This document shows, in pieces, positions 1 through 9,786 of a DNA stretch of 64,000 nt. Under the pieces are notes generated by a model that searched no databases, had not been told where the DNA came from, and saw nothing but the letters and a program-made list of their open reading frames with translations. Every line of letters starts with the position of its first letter. The first letter of the stretch is position 1. This DNA is from an uncultured Pseudomonadota bacterium. GTDB taxonomy: Bacteria > Pseudomonadota > Alphaproteobacteria > RF32 > CAG-239. The position numbers were made by a program, and so were the translations under genes. The DNA lies in contig CACWKS010000005.1 in NCBI GenBank assembly GCA_902761535.1, positions 16,610 to 80,609 of the forward strand. The letters are read 5' to 3'.

Positions 1-275
1 TTACTTTTGTCCGCACAAAAGTAACATAAATCACAGTCCGATGGTTTTTGTGCTACTTTTGACCATTCAAAAGTAGCTAAAGATTCTCTGCTTCGCCCAG
101 CAATTTTTGGTTACTTTTTGGCGTCAAAAAGTAACGTAAAAAAGTAACATAAATAAAAATAATTCGAAGATGCCTTACTCCACTCACTTCGTTCGTTTCG
201 GGCATGACATTATTTTTCTCAGGGTTTGCGAATATCCCAACAATTTTTGGTTACTTTTTGTTGCCAAAAAGTAAC
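1..275. repeat. Cluster of REP-like hairpins
   Basis: No gene is seen in the first 355 bases. Four perfect inverted repeats stand close together: 1-10/15-24, 52-61/68-77, 110-120/125-135 and 250-260/265-275. Their arms are variants of GTTACTTTTTG paired with CAAAAAGTAAC, with loops of 4-6 bases. A half copy lies near 302-312, and the phrase GGGCATGACATT occurs near 200 and 313. The third and fourth copies share flanking words on both sides (CAATTTTTG before, GTAAA after), so this is a dispersed repeat family rather than chance palindromes. They lie downstream of fmt and could end or protect its transcript. Confidence 0.7.
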
Positions 276-355
276 GTAAATAAACCAGTTCGACGCCTTT
301 TGGTTACTTTTGGGCATGACATTTTTTAGGTCGCCGATTCTTAAAAAATTTGTAA

Positions 356-1252
356 TTAAAAACTATATCCGCGCAACAGTTCCTCTACACTCATAGCCTT
401 TTTGCCTTGACGTTGAATTTGCTCAACCTGCAAAGCCCCCTCCCAGCACCCGATTATAAGATTGGTTTTATCCTGCCAAATCTCTCCCGGTTTTAAGTTT
501 TTATCATTGGCAACCGCTGTTGCTTTCAGCAACTTAAATCGCTCGCCGTTGTGCTCAAAATAGGTCGCCGGATAAGGATTAAAAGCTCTGATTTTACGTT
601 CCAAAACCACCGCCGATTGCCCAAAATCGAGCAAACTTTCCGCCTTATCTATTTTAGCGGCATAGGTAACCAAACTCTCATCTTGTGGCTGTGGAACAAT
701 TTTATCCAAATTATCCAACACTTCAACCATCAGTTGTGCACCCAATTTTGCCATTTTATCATGCAAAATTCCCACTGTCATATCTTTATCTATGATAATC
801 TCACCCTTTTTATACATAGCACCGGCGTCTAATGCCTCCACCACCTGCATAATGGTAATTCCGGTTTTCTCATCACCGGCTTCAATCGCACGTTGCATCG
901 GTGCCGCCCCGCGCCAACGAGGAAGCAACGAACCATGCACATTAAGACACCCTTTGGGAAAAGCCTCAATAATCTCTTTAGGCAAAATCAACCCGTAAGC
1001 CGCCACAATCGCAATATCGGCTTTTAATTCGGCAAATTTTTGCTGTTCTTCGACATTGCGCAAAGTTTTCGGTGTACGTACTTCGATTCCATGCTTTTCT
1101 GCCCACAAATGTATCGGTGATTTCTGCAATTCTTTACCTCTGCCAGCCTCTTTCGGTGCACGAGTATATACCCCGACAATTTCATGCTTTTTGCTTAAAG
1201 CTTCCAAAGTCGGCACGGCAAATTCCGGAGTACCTAAAAAAACTATTTTCAT
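356..1252 (-). CDS. fmt: Methionyl-tRNA formyltransferase
   Basis: Transfers a formyl group from 10-formyl-THF to Met-tRNA(fMet) in the cytoplasm, making the initiator for translation. The N-terminal hydrolase fold starts with KIVFLGTPEFA. The catalytic Asn and His lie in LNVHGS (about residues 105-107 counting from the upstream ATG), followed by the family signature SLLPRWRGAAP and the catalytic Asp in ALDAG near 143. The C-terminal domain follows with IRAFNPYPATYF. Length, about 298 aa, is normal. Two ATG codons are adjacent; the second is chosen because AAGGA sits 7 bases before it and the protein then begins MKIVFLG. The usual partner def is not seen next to it. Confidence 0.96.
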   Translation of the reverse strand: MKIVFLGTPEFAVPTLEALSKKHEIVGVYTRAPKEAGRGKELQKSPIHLWAEKHGIEVRTPKTLRNVEEQQKFAELKADIAIVAAYGLILPKEIIEAFPKGCLNVHGSLLPRWRGAAPMQRAIEAGDEKTGITIMQVVEALDAGAMYKKGEIIIDKDMTVGILHDKMAKLGAQLMVEVLDNLDKIVPQPQDESLVTYAAKIDKAESLLDFGQSAVVLERKIRAFNPYPATYFEHNGERFKLLKATAVANDKNLKPGEIWQDKTNLIIGCWEGALQVEQIQRQGKKAMSVEELLRGYSF

Positions 1253-1357
1253 CATATTTTCCTTAAAAAAATCAAACTTACTTTCCCCTTATCATCAAAT
1301 TCTTCTCAACTCAATCTTTTTTAAGCAAATTTAAAACATTTTTTGTTAGACTTTTTG

Positions 1358-1386
1358 TTGACAAAATTTCTAAAAAATGATATTAT
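1358..1386 (+). promoter_or_regulatory. Sigma-70 promoter of the HExxH gene
   Basis: A perfect TTGACA (1358-1363) and TATTAT (1381-1386) are separated by exactly 17 bases, about 35 bases before the start codon of the next gene. This is one of the best consensus promoters in the window. Confidence 0.7.
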
Positions 1387-1421
1387 CACAATAAGATAAG
1401 TATTTTACACGGAGAACATCA

Positions 1422-3572
1422 ATGGCAAACAAATATTACATCAAAGATGGTAAAGTTTATTCAGACGCTAAACACACAACTGAAGACGCGGAAGCAACAG
1501 CTGTTTTAAACTCAATTAAAAAACACAACAGCTTTCTTGAACCTGATATTTCCTTTGATGTTGATTATACCAATGAGTTAACTGAAGAGAATAAAGAAAT
1601 CTTAGAAAATAGTATTAATCAATTTACCAAAGATAATCATCTACCCCAAAACATAACTCCACCCTACGTTTTTCCTGATGATTTAATGCCGCCACCCAAT
1701 AGGACTGTAGGGGATAATACTGAAGAAACTGATAAAATCATTATCAGACGCAATCCTATTTTGATATCAGCTGAAAAAGACAACAATGACAAAGTAAAAT
1801 ACACCAAATACATTAAAGATTCTTACGGAAATTTTGTTAATGATACTAACGACGATTGGTCACTTGATCAAGAAACATCTTACGGTCAAGCGAATCTTGA
1901 TAAAAGTGAAATACTTATCAATGATTTTATCTTCATCGGCAATCAGGAGGTCTTAGCTGAAATCCAAAATGATGATAAAGTTAAAAATTTGACCAGCCCT
2001 GAAAATAAAAATAGCACAATCCTGCATGAAATACAACATATCCATAACGGCAAAATACTCAAACAAATGATAAATCTTGATAGTCATCCTCACGTAAATG
2101 TTAAAGACTATTATCGCTTATGTTATTATGATGAGATCAGTGCAACCCTTGCTCCGCTTGTTAAAGAATTAAACTCTGGTGGCGATACGAACAAACACGC
2201 TCCCCGTCATGATTGGTTTTATAATAAGTTTCAAGATAATATACCCGATATAAAAACTGATGACGGCAAAAAAGCGATTCTTCTTGCTGTAATTGACCAC
2301 TGGAATGAGAATAACGCAGATTTCTACGTTAATAAGCAATTTATTCCCGACGTAAAAAATTATGTCGAAACTCATCCTTGGGGATCTTATGCTCAAGATA
2401 ACTCCGAAGATTATAAAACCTCTTTACAACTTTTATTTAATGGCATTGGTGATCCGAATAACGATTTTAGCAATGTTCTATTTGAACTAATCAATAACCA
2501 TACATTTCCCGATCCGGTTAAAGCTCATAAAGACTTTATAATCAATGAACAAACAAATCAGCTTGAGGAATTTGAAAAACAAGCTGATGAAGCACGTGCT
2601 AAACGAGCTAAATATGGTTTTGATGAAGAATTTGAAAGAAAATATCTCGAAAATCCTGATGAGGAATATGAAACTACTCCTTTTGATTATTCACCTATTC
2701 CTCAAAACGAAGCAAATATTGACGATGAACAACGCAAATTTTATCGTCAATTCTTCAAAACTATTTCTGAAAGGGATAAACTTAAATATCAAGAAGATGA
2801 AGAAGCTTCGAATTACACCGTTGATTTGATCAGATATACCAATCCGTATAGTGATAATGACGAAGAGAAAAAAGTTGCTAACACCACTCACATCAGTATC
2901 AATCGTGATAACAGCGTAGTTATGACCGCCACCAAAGCCGACGGTAGCCCGACTGTTCCTGATCAACAGCGTTTTAACGATTTGGCAAAACTTGCATCTC
3001 AACAACATCAACCGATAAACTTCGGTAACATCACTACTCCTGAATATGCTGCACGCTTGTATTTAGCCTGCATCAGTCATAATCCGCCTATTCAAATGAA
3101 TGGTGCTCCTGATATTGAACAAATTAAAAATGATATTTCTCCACGCACTCTTGAGATGATAAATGCCGTCCAAGATCCCCCGAAAAAGGAAGAAATAAAG
3201 CAACATTATGAGAGAATTAAAAATAAATTAGAGGAACAAAAGAAAGATGATAATGATATTTCGAAAGAAAATCCTGCCTACTATGAATTCTGCCAAGATT
3301 ACGATAAAGCTAATTTAGAAAATTACGCTAAAGAACATAACCTGATTGTAGCCAAAAGCACTACCATAAATGATAAAGGTGAAAACATTACCAATATCAA
3401 GATGATGGGCGATGCAGAAGCACAAAAACGATATGTTATCGAACGCCGCAAAGCTTATATAAAGCATATTTCTAATAATCAGGGCGACTATGACCACAAT
3501 GCACGTGATGCTTCCGGAAAAAAGATGAATTTCTACAAACAAATCCAAAATACTCGCAATCAATCACGCTGA
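1422..3572 (+). CDS. Unknown protein with HExxH metallopeptidase-like motif
   Basis: I do not recognise the family. The 716-aa product is hydrophilic, rich in Asn, Asp, Lys and Glu, and has no signal peptide or membrane segment. Residues 202-206 read HEIQH inside STILHEIQHIHNG, the zinc-binding pattern of metallopeptidases, and Glu238 in YDEISA is a plausible third ligand 32 residues later, as in gluzincins. A Glu/Lys-rich, probably helical stretch runs around residues 375-465 and again at 585-615. Residues about 515-565 (RFNDLAKLASQ to MNGAP) look like a small separate domain. A GGAG sequence precedes the ATG. It has its own strong promoter and is not clearly in an operon. A toxin or effector protease is possible, but that is inference. 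Confidence 0.6.
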   Translation: MANKYYIKDGKVYSDAKHTTEDAEATAVLNSIKKHNSFLEPDISFDVDYTNELTEENKEILENSINQFTKDNHLPQNITPPYVFPDDLMPPPNRTVGDNTEETDKIIIRRNPILISAEKDNNDKVKYTKYIKDSYGNFVNDTNDDWSLDQETSYGQANLDKSEILINDFIFIGNQEVLAEIQNDDKVKNLTSPENKNSTILHEIQHIHNGKILKQMINLDSHPHVNVKDYYRLCYYDEISATLAPLVKELNSGGDTNKHAPRHDWFYNKFQDNIPDIKTDDGKKAILLAVIDHWNENNADFYVNKQFIPDVKNYVETHPWGSYAQDNSEDYKTSLQLLFNGIGDPNNDFSNVLFELINNHTFPDPVKAHKDFIINEQTNQLEEFEKQADEARAKRAKYGFDEEFERKYLENPDEEYETTPFDYSPIPQNEANIDDEQRKFYRQFFKTISERDKLKYQEDEEASNYTVDLIRYTNPYSDNDEEKKVANTTHISINRDNSVVMTATKADGSPTVPDQQRFNDLAKLASQQHQPINFGNITTPEYAARLYLACISHNPPIQMNGAPDIEQIKNDISPRTLEMINAVQDPPKKEEIKQHYERIKNKLEEQKKDDNDISKENPAYYEFCQDYDKANLENYAKEHNLIVAKSTTINDKGENITNIKMMGDAEAQKRYVIERRKAYIKHISNNQGDYDHNARDASGKKMNFYKQIQNTRNQSR

Positions 3573-3663
3573 TTTATTTTTTAATTTCTGATGTAAAAGG
3601 CTTGCATTGTTGCATATTTTTACCTAAATATGTATTAAGTTTAATTTTGATAAGGTTAAAAAT

Positions 3664-4194
3664 ATGACGACAATTCTTTGTGCCCGCAAAGGCGGCGAAG
3701 TGGTTATGGCCGGTGACGGACAAGCCACCCTCGGCGAAGCAATCGTTTTTAAATCTCATTCTGTCAAAGTTCGCCGTATCGGCAATGGCAATATTATTGC
3801 CGGTTTTGCCGGTGCTGCCGCTGACGGCATCACTTTAATTGAGCGTTTAGAAGCCAAATTGGAAAAACATGCCAATCAGCTCAAGCGTGCCGCGGTTGAA
3901 TTAGCTAAAGACTGGCGTATGGATAAATATTTACGCCAACTGCAGGCTTTTATGATTGTTGCTGACAAAGACACTTCTCTGGTTATCTCCGGCACCGGCG
4001 AAGTTATGGAACCTGACGACGGGATTATCGGTATCGGCTCCGGCGGAAATTATGCCATGGCCGCTGCCAAAGCTCTATACGACATAGATAATCTCTCTCT
4101 AACCGATATCGTGCAAAAAGCTATGAAAATTGCCGGCGATATTGATATTTACACTAATCACAATGTTATAATCGAAAGTATTAAAAATGACTAA
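3664..4194 (+). CDS. hslV: HslV protease subunit (ClpQ)
   Basis: Peptidase of the HslUV ATP-dependent protease, a cytoplasmic proteasome-like double ring. The product starts Met-Thr-Thr, so removal of Met exposes the N-terminal catalytic Thr. [11 protein letters not shown] is the family motif, and SHSVKVRRI carries the active-site Lys region. Length 176 aa is typical. The 3' end overlaps hslU by 8 bases, which suggests translational coupling of the two subunits at matched amounts. Confidence 0.96.
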   Translation: MTTILCARKGGEVVMAGDGQATLGEAIVFKSHSVKVRRIGNGNIIAGFAGAAADGITLIERLEAKLEKHANQLKRAAVELAKDWRMDKYLRQLQAFMIVADKDTSLVISGTGEVMEPDDGIIGIGSGGNYAMAAAKALYDIDNLSLTDIVQKAMKIAGDIDIYTNHNVIIESIKND

Positions 4195-5494
4195 TTTCAG
4201 CCCGCGTGAAATCGTATCCGAACTCGATAAATATATCATCGGTCAGGATAATGCCAAAAAAGCCGTAGCTATTGCCTTGCGTAATCGTTGGCGTCGTATG
4301 CAGCTCCCCGACCGTCTCAAAGACGAAATTGTACCTAAGAATATCTTGATGGTTGGTCCCACCGGTGTCGGCAAAACCGAAATTTCACGCCGCTTGGCTA
4401 AATTAGCAAAAGCTCCCTTTATCAAAGTTGAAGCCACTAAATTCACCGAAATCGGCTATGTCGGGCGCGATGTTGAAAGCATTATCCGTGACTTAACCGA
4501 AATTGCCGTTCACCAAACCCGCAAATCAATGCGTAAAAGCGTCTGTGCCAAAGCCGAAAGCTCTGCCGAAAAACGCATTATTGACGCTTTGGTCGGCGAA
4601 TCTTCCGGTGAAGAAACCCGCAACAAATTTTTAGATATGTTACGCAATCATCAACTTGATGACCGCGAAATCGAAATATCCTTACTCGACAATTCCCCCA
4701 ATCAAATGTCTTCCATCGATATTCCCGGAATGCCCGGTGCCTCAATGGGCATGATCAGCTTAGGCGATCTGCTTGGCGGAAGCGCCCAAAAATATAAAAT
4801 ACGCAAACTTAAAGTCAGTGAAGCTCAAAAAATTCTGATTGATGAAGAATGCGATAAATTACTTGATAATGATGCCATCACCGAAGCTGCTATCAAAGCA
4901 GTTGAAAATGACGGAATTGTTTTTATTGATGAAATTGATAAAATCACCGGCAAAGCCGAAGGAACTCGCGGCGATGTTTCCCGCGAAGGCGTCCAACGTG
5001 ACCTTTTGCCTCTGATTGAAGGTACCACCGTTACCACCAAATACGGCTCGGTCAAAACCGATCACATTTTATTTATCTGTTCAGGTGCCTTTCATCTGGC
5101 CAAACCATCGGATATGTTGCCGGAACTGCAAGGTCGTCTGCCTATTCGTGTCGAGCTCAATGCCCTCACCCACAACGATTTTGTCCGCATTTTAACCGAA
5201 CCGGAAGCTAACCTGATTGAACAATATGTCGCTTTGCTCGGCACCGAAAATTTTCATCTTGAATTTTCCCCCGAAGCTATCGAAAAAATCGCCGATATTG
5301 CCGTAGCTATCAACGAAAATGTCGAAAACATCGGTGCTCGTCGCTTACATACCGTACTGGAAATTCTGCTTGAAGATGTCAGTTTCACTGCCGCAGACAA
5401 AGACGGCGAAAGCCTGACCATAACTGCTGATATGGTTGAAGAAAAATTGAGCAAATATACTCAAGCTTCCGACCTGTCAAAATTTATTCTTTAA
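4187..5494 (+). CDS. hslU: HslU ATPase/unfoldase subunit (ClpY)
   Basis: AAA+ unfoldase that feeds substrates into HslV. Walker A GPTGVGKT is at residues 57-64, the pore loop GYVGRD at 90-95, Walker B IVFIDEID at 244-251, and the sensor-2 motif GARR near 383. The intermediate domain lies between about residues 110 and 235. The extreme C-terminus SKFIL matches the tail that inserts between HslV subunits. 435 aa is normal. hemW follows 10 bases later, so hslV-hslU-hemW are probably one transcript. Confidence 0.97.
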   Translation: MTNFSPREIVSELDKYIIGQDNAKKAVAIALRNRWRRMQLPDRLKDEIVPKNILMVGPTGVGKTEISRRLAKLAKAPFIKVEATKFTEIGYVGRDVESIIRDLTEIAVHQTRKSMRKSVCAKAESSAEKRIIDALVGESSGEETRNKFLDMLRNHQLDDREIEISLLDNSPNQMSSIDIPGMPGASMGMISLGDLLGGSAQKYKIRKLKVSEAQKILIDEECDKLLDNDAITEAAIKAVENDGIVFIDEIDKITGKAEGTRGDVSREGVQRDLLPLIEGTTVTTKYGSVKTDHILFICSGAFHLAKPSDMLPELQGRLPIRVELNALTHNDFVRILTEPEANLIEQYVALLGTENFHLEFSPEAIEKIADIAVAINENVENIGARRLHTVLEILLEDVSFTAADKDGESLTITADMVEEKLSKYTQASDLSKFIL

Positions 5495-5504
5495 TGAGTG
5501 ATAA

Positions 5505-6590
5505 ATGAAAGATTTGGGTATTTATTTGCATTGGCCTTTTTGCAAAAGTAAATGCCCTTATTGCGATTTTTTTTCCGCCGTCAAACGCCATGTTAATCAA
5601 GATGAAATTATCACCGGTTACTTGGCACAGCTTGAGCAATATCGCCAATTAATCGGCAACCGTCATATTATATCGGTATTTTTCGGTGGCGGAACTCCAT
5701 CATTGATTGCTCCGCAAAATATTGAACTTATCTTAAAAAAAATTGATAGCTTATGGAAAATCGATTCTGCCGTGGAAATATCTCTTGAAGCCAACCCCAA
5801 CACCGATAGTCCTAATCTGTTTGCCGATTTACACCAAGCCGGCATCAATCGTCTTTCACTCGGAGTGCAATCTTTTGATGATAACCGCCTTAAATTTTTG
5901 GGACGCACTCACAATTCGGCTCAAGCCTTACAATCAATTGAAAATATGCAAAAACATTTTTCTAATTGTTCGATTGATTTGATGTATGCCTTGCCCGATC
6001 AAACTGCTTTAGAATGGACTAAACAATTGCAAACCGTTTGCAAACTCGGACTTAAGCATCTTTCGCTTTATCAACTGACCATCGAAACAGGAACTGTTTT
6101 CGCACGCAAAAAAATTTCTCCTTTAGATGAGGACGAAGCCTCCAAACTTTATCTTTTAACTGAAGATTTTTTATCTGATTATAACCTCACTAAATACGAG
6201 GTATCAAACTATGCCGCCCCTGATCGTGCTTCCCGCCATAATCTGATTTATTGGCAAGGCGGAGAATATATCGGCATCGGCCCTTCAGCTCACGGACGTA
6301 TCAATACCCATAATCAATGGTTTGCCCAAACCGATCCGCTTCAATTAGAACAACTCACCGCTCAAGAACGTGCCGAAGAACTTATTATTATGGGCTTACG
6401 ACTGACCTCCGGTATCAATAAAACAAAATTTAAAGCCTTATGCGGACTGAATTTTGATAATTTTATCAATCAATCTTTTTTACAACAGGCTGTTAGCCGA
6501 AATTTACTGCATAACACCGCCAATCATATATATGCCACCCGTCAAGGTTTTCTTGTTCTTGATAAGTTAATTGAAGGTCTATGCACCTAA
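5505..6590 (+). CDS. hemW: Radical SAM heme chaperone HemW
   Basis: HemN-like radical SAM protein; family members bind heme and are thought to deliver it rather than act as coproporphyrinogen dehydrogenase. The iron-sulfur motif CKSKCPYC has Cys13, Cys17 and Cys20. FFGGGTPSL and LEANPNT are the next conserved blocks, then GVQSFDD and the FEREF-like region LTKYEVSNYA. Length 361 aa is normal for HemW and shorter than HemN. The start has ATGAGTGATAA just upstream, directly after hslU. The stop codon overlaps that of the convergent permease gene. Confidence 0.92.
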   Translation: MKDLGIYLHWPFCKSKCPYCDFFSAVKRHVNQDEIITGYLAQLEQYRQLIGNRHIISVFFGGGTPSLIAPQNIELILKKIDSLWKIDSAVEISLEANPNTDSPNLFADLHQAGINRLSLGVQSFDDNRLKFLGRTHNSAQALQSIENMQKHFSNCSIDLMYALPDQTALEWTKQLQTVCKLGLKHLSLYQLTIETGTVFARKKISPLDEDEASKLYLLTEDFLSDYNLTKYEVSNYAAPDRASRHNLIYWQGGEYIGIGPSAHGRINTHNQWFAQTDPLQLEQLTAQERAEELIIMGLRLTSGINKTKFKALCGLNFDNFINQSFLQQAVSRNLLHNTANHIYATRQGFLVLDKLIEGLCT

Positions 6591-7480
6591 TCATTAACTC
6601 CGGCATTTACCAACAACATAATTAATGATAAAAAAAACAACATTGCCCAACCGGCCTTTTCTGACAATTTATTTTCTTTTTTATATTGCGGTGACAAAAC
6701 ATAAACAAACAGCGGAGCTGTCAACAGCAATGCAACCACATATCCGGGATTTGGACTGATGCGCAAAGCCAACGTCTTAGCAATAATCAATGCTGCTGAA
6801 AACCCCACAATATACAATCCGGTTCGTATTACTGACGGAGCAAAAATCATTTTTAACCATTCTTCTCGGCGCGTTTTACTGCTTATCAGCAACAACAGGT
6901 TATAACATCCCGAAATCGATGTTGCTACCGTAAGATAATATATAATTCCATGCCATACATTATCACTTATCACGGCAATTTCTTTTGTTGCCACACTCAT
7001 AAATGCCAAAGCTGCAATCGCCGGAAACATATAAACAAGAGCCTGCCTGCTTACCTTGCTTTGCAACATATACCAATAACAAATACAAAAACCGATTATG
7101 CATAAACTCAGAGTTATAAAAACATTGGCATCTTCAAACAATCGCCAAAACTTTTGCGGTGTTATTCCCCACCACAAAATTGTCGTCAATAATACGCTTA
7201 ACACTAACAAGCGCGATGTATTGTTTGCTCCGAAACGTGCCGAAGCAAAAAAAATATGAGAATCATAAATCCCGATAAAAATTCCCTGAGCAATCAACAA
7301 AGACCAACTCCGCCAATCCTTAAGCAAAGGTATTGTCATCAACCATGGCGCAAACAACAAAGCAATTCCGAAACCTCGCCATATCCCCAACACATAACCG
7401 TTAAATTGCTTCTTCTGATTGACTAACGTATATAATGCCGTAAAAAAACCATAAATCAGTCCGTTAATAATCCAAAGCAT
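6587..7480 (-). CDS. DMT-superfamily (EamA-like) permease
   Basis: Inner-membrane protein with about ten hydrophobic segments along nearly all of its 297 aa, the size and layout of drug/metabolite transporter exporters. Recognisable features are the short N-terminal cytoplasmic tail, paired helices and a short Lys-rich C-terminal loop (QYKKENKLSEK) before the final helix. The substrate cannot be told from sequence. The ATG at 7480 is preferred to the GTG two codons upstream because GAGG sits 5 bases before it. It converges on hemW, with overlapping stop codons. Confidence 0.65.
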   Translation of the reverse strand: MLWIINGLIYGFFTALYTLVNQKKQFNGYVLGIWRGFGIALLFAPWLMTIPLLKDWRSWSLLIAQGIFIGIYDSHIFFASARFGANNTSRLLVLSVLLTTILWWGITPQKFWRLFEDANVFITLSLCIIGFCICYWYMLQSKVSRQALVYMFPAIAALAFMSVATKEIAVISDNVWHGIIYYLTVATSISGCYNLLLLISSKTRREEWLKMIFAPSVIRTGLYIVGFSAALIIAKTLALRISPNPGYVVALLLTAPLFVYVLSPQYKKENKLSEKAGWAMLFFLSLIMLLVNAGVND

Positions 7481-7543
7481 TTTCACCTCACAACCACAAA
7501 ATCTAATCGCAAATCATCGATTTTGTAGAGCTTTGGTAATATA

Positions 7544-7858
7544 TTAATGTTTCAGTTTATCAACCTGATTTTTAGCTAAAGCTAATATTACTTCAAAATT
7601 GTCATTTTCCGCGGCTTTATTTCTTTTTATCGCTCCGCATTTTTCGCATTGATGTGTAATAACATATCCGTCACGAGTTGATTTTACTTCAATCGGTTTC
7701 ATCAAACCCTTACAATCTTCGGCTCTGTCACCCGGCATAACATCAACATGTTTTGACCACAAGCAATCCGGACAATGATTTGTATAACCGTTACCCTTAA
7801 CTTTTGCCCCGCAATGTTCACAAACGAAGTCTTCTTTATGTCGCCTGAACTGCTTCAT
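7544..7858 (-). CDS. RNHCP-domain zinc-binding protein
   Basis: Small 104-aa protein with the RNHCP domain signature: FVCEHCGAKV, then TNHCPDCLWSKHVD and PGDRAEDCKGLM, and a second Cys pair CEKCG. The four CxxC-type pairs suggest zinc binding. The biochemical role of the family is not established; contact with RNA or the translation machinery is plausible only because it lies 4 bases downstream of aspS and is almost certainly cotranscribed with it. No clear Shine-Dalgarno precedes the ATG; translation may be coupled to aspS. Confidence 0.85.
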   Translation of the reverse strand: MKQFRRHKEDFVCEHCGAKVKGNGYTNHCPDCLWSKHVDVMPGDRAEDCKGLMKPIEVKSTRDGYVITHQCEKCGAIKRNKAAENDNFEVILALAKNQVDKLKH

Positions 7859-7862
7859 TTTA

Positions 7863-9626
7863 TTAATCTTTTAGATCAACTTTTATGTGTAACTCTTTGA
7901 GCTGTTCGTCAAACGGATAATTCGGAGCTTGCATCATCAAATCTTGTGCCTTGCCGTTCAAAGGAAAGACAATCACATCACGAATAATCGGCTCATCCAA
8001 AATCAACATAACCGTACGATCAACACCGGGAGCACATCCAGCATGCGGCGGAGCGCCGTATTTGAAAGCATTAATCATTCCGCCGAATTTATTATCAACC
8101 ACCGAATGATCATATCCCGCCATCTCAAAAACCTTATACATAATATCAGGCTGATGATTACGCACCGCACCCGAAGCCAATTCTGCTCCGTTGCAAACCA
8201 AGTCATATTGATAAGCCAAAATATCCAACGGATTTTTATTAAGCAGAGCATCCATTCCGCCTTGCGGCATCGAGAAAGGATTGTGTGAAAATTCTATTTT
8301 ACCTGTCTCATCATTCTCTTCAAAAAACGGAAAATCAACAATCCAGCATAATTTGAACGAATTTTTATCAATCAAATCCAATTCCTCGCCGATTTTGTTA
8401 CGCAAACGACCGCTGAACTTGTCAAACTTCATACCCGAACCAACCATAAAGACGACTGCATCGCCTTGTGATAACCCGAACTTGCTCTGCAGTTCGTTCA
8501 TCTTGGCTTCGCTTAACAATTTGGCAATACCTTTGGCGCCTGATGACGACAATGCCACATAAGCAATACCGCCCATACCTTCCTCTTTGGCATAAGCATC
8601 CAACTTATCAAAGAACGAGCGCGGTTTTTCGCCACAGTTTTTCAATAGCAAAGCCTTAACTGTCTTACCTTCTTTGACCAATCCGTCATAAACCCCGAAA
8701 CCGCTGTCCCCGAAGAAATCACTTGCCAATTCCAAAACAAGAGGATTGCGCAAGTCCGGTTTATCCGAACCGTACCGCGCCATTGCCTCGCGAAACGGAA
8801 TATGTATAAACGGGGCCTGATCAACTGTTTTACCATTTGCAAATTCATTAAAAATACTGCCCATGGTATGCTCAATAACCTTAAACACATCTTCTTGCGT
8901 GGCAAAAGACATTTCCATATCAAGTTGATAAAACTCACCGGGACTGCGGTCAGCGCGCGGATCCTCATCTCTGAAACACGGTGCAATCTGAAAATATTTA
9001 TCAAAACCCGACACCATCAACAGCTGTTTAAATTGTTGCGGAGCTTGCGGCAGGGCATAAAATTTGCCCGGATTCAAACGTGACGGCACCAAAAAGTCGC
9101 GTGCCCCTTCCGGCGATGATGCGGTTAAAATCGGAGTTTGATATTCGGTAAAACCTTGTTCACACATCAACTCACGCATACGCTTGATAACTTGGGAACG
9201 TATCATCATATTGTGATGAATCCGCTCCTTACGTAAATCCAAAAAACGATATTTAAGACGAATATCTTCCGGAGCATCGTCTTCTACTGCAATCTGAAAA
9301 GGCAATACTTCAGCAGTGGAATAAATTTCCATTTTAGCTACTTTTATCTCAATATCGCCGGTCGGCATATTGGGATTGATACTCTCACGCAAAACCACCT
9401 CGCCTTCAATTCCGATAACCGATTCGACACGAGTATTTTCTACTGTTTCAAACAACGGTGAGCTTTTATCAAACACGCATTGCGTAATTCCGTAATGATC
9501 TCGCAAATCAACAAAACACAAATTACCCAAATTGCGTTTACGTTGAATCCAACCGGCCAGCTTAACCTGCTTGCCGATATCCTGCTTTCTTAATTCCCCG
9601 CAGGTGTGAGTGCGATATTCGTTCAT
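7863..9626 (-). CDS. aspS: Aspartyl-tRNA synthetase
   Basis: Class II synthetase that charges tRNA(Asp). The N-terminal OB-fold anticodon-binding domain carries GWIQRKRNLGNLCFVDLRD. The class II core has LKYRFLDLRKER, EYQTPILTASSPEGARDFLVP, the motif-2 stretch FRDEDPRADRSPGEFYQLD, the bacterial GAD insertion, and the C-terminal GVDRTVMLI motif 3. 587 aa is normal. In the anticodon loop the residue after RN is Leu, as in the Asp-specific E. coli enzyme, where many non-discriminating bacterial enzymes carry His. AAGG lies 9 bases before the ATG. Confidence 0.97.
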   Translation of the reverse strand: MNEYRTHTCGELRKQDIGKQVKLAGWIQRKRNLGNLCFVDLRDHYGITQCVFDKSSPLFETVENTRVESVIGIEGEVVLRESINPNMPTGDIEIKVAKMEIYSTAEVLPFQIAVEDDAPEDIRLKYRFLDLRKERIHHNMMIRSQVIKRMRELMCEQGFTEYQTPILTASSPEGARDFLVPSRLNPGKFYALPQAPQQFKQLLMVSGFDKYFQIAPCFRDEDPRADRSPGEFYQLDMEMSFATQEDVFKVIEHTMGSIFNEFANGKTVDQAPFIHIPFREAMARYGSDKPDLRNPLVLELASDFFGDSGFGVYDGLVKEGKTVKALLLKNCGEKPRSFFDKLDAYAKEEGMGGIAYVALSSSGAKGIAKLLSEAKMNELQSKFGLSQGDAVVFMVGSGMKFDKFSGRLRNKIGEELDLIDKNSFKLCWIVDFPFFEENDETGKIEFSHNPFSMPQGGMDALLNKNPLDILAYQYDLVCNGAELASGAVRNHQPDIMYKVFEMAGYDHSVVDNKFGGMINAFKYGAPPHAGCAPGVDRTVMLILDEPIIRDVIVFPLNGKAQDLMMQAPNYPFDEQLKELHIKVDLKD

Positions 9627-9751
9627 AATCTTTAACCTTTTTAAAAATTGCCCAATTCATTCCTTTTTATTACCAATCATAACAATATGCAAGCGGAAAT
9701 TAAAAAAAAATATTCATAAGCTGAAGTTGAAATATAATTATAATAACAAAA

Positions 9752-9780
9752 TTAGTTTGACAATTTGATTGTTTTATAAT
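9752..9780 (+). promoter_or_regulatory. Promoter of structured leader and outer-membrane gene
   Basis: A perfect TATAAT lies at 9775-9780 with TTAGTT 17 bases upstream (9752-9757); a TTGACA is also present at 9757-9762 but is too close to be its partner. Transcription would begin near 9787, just before the first hairpin of the leader. Confidence 0.5.
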
Positions 9781-9786
9781 AGCCTA

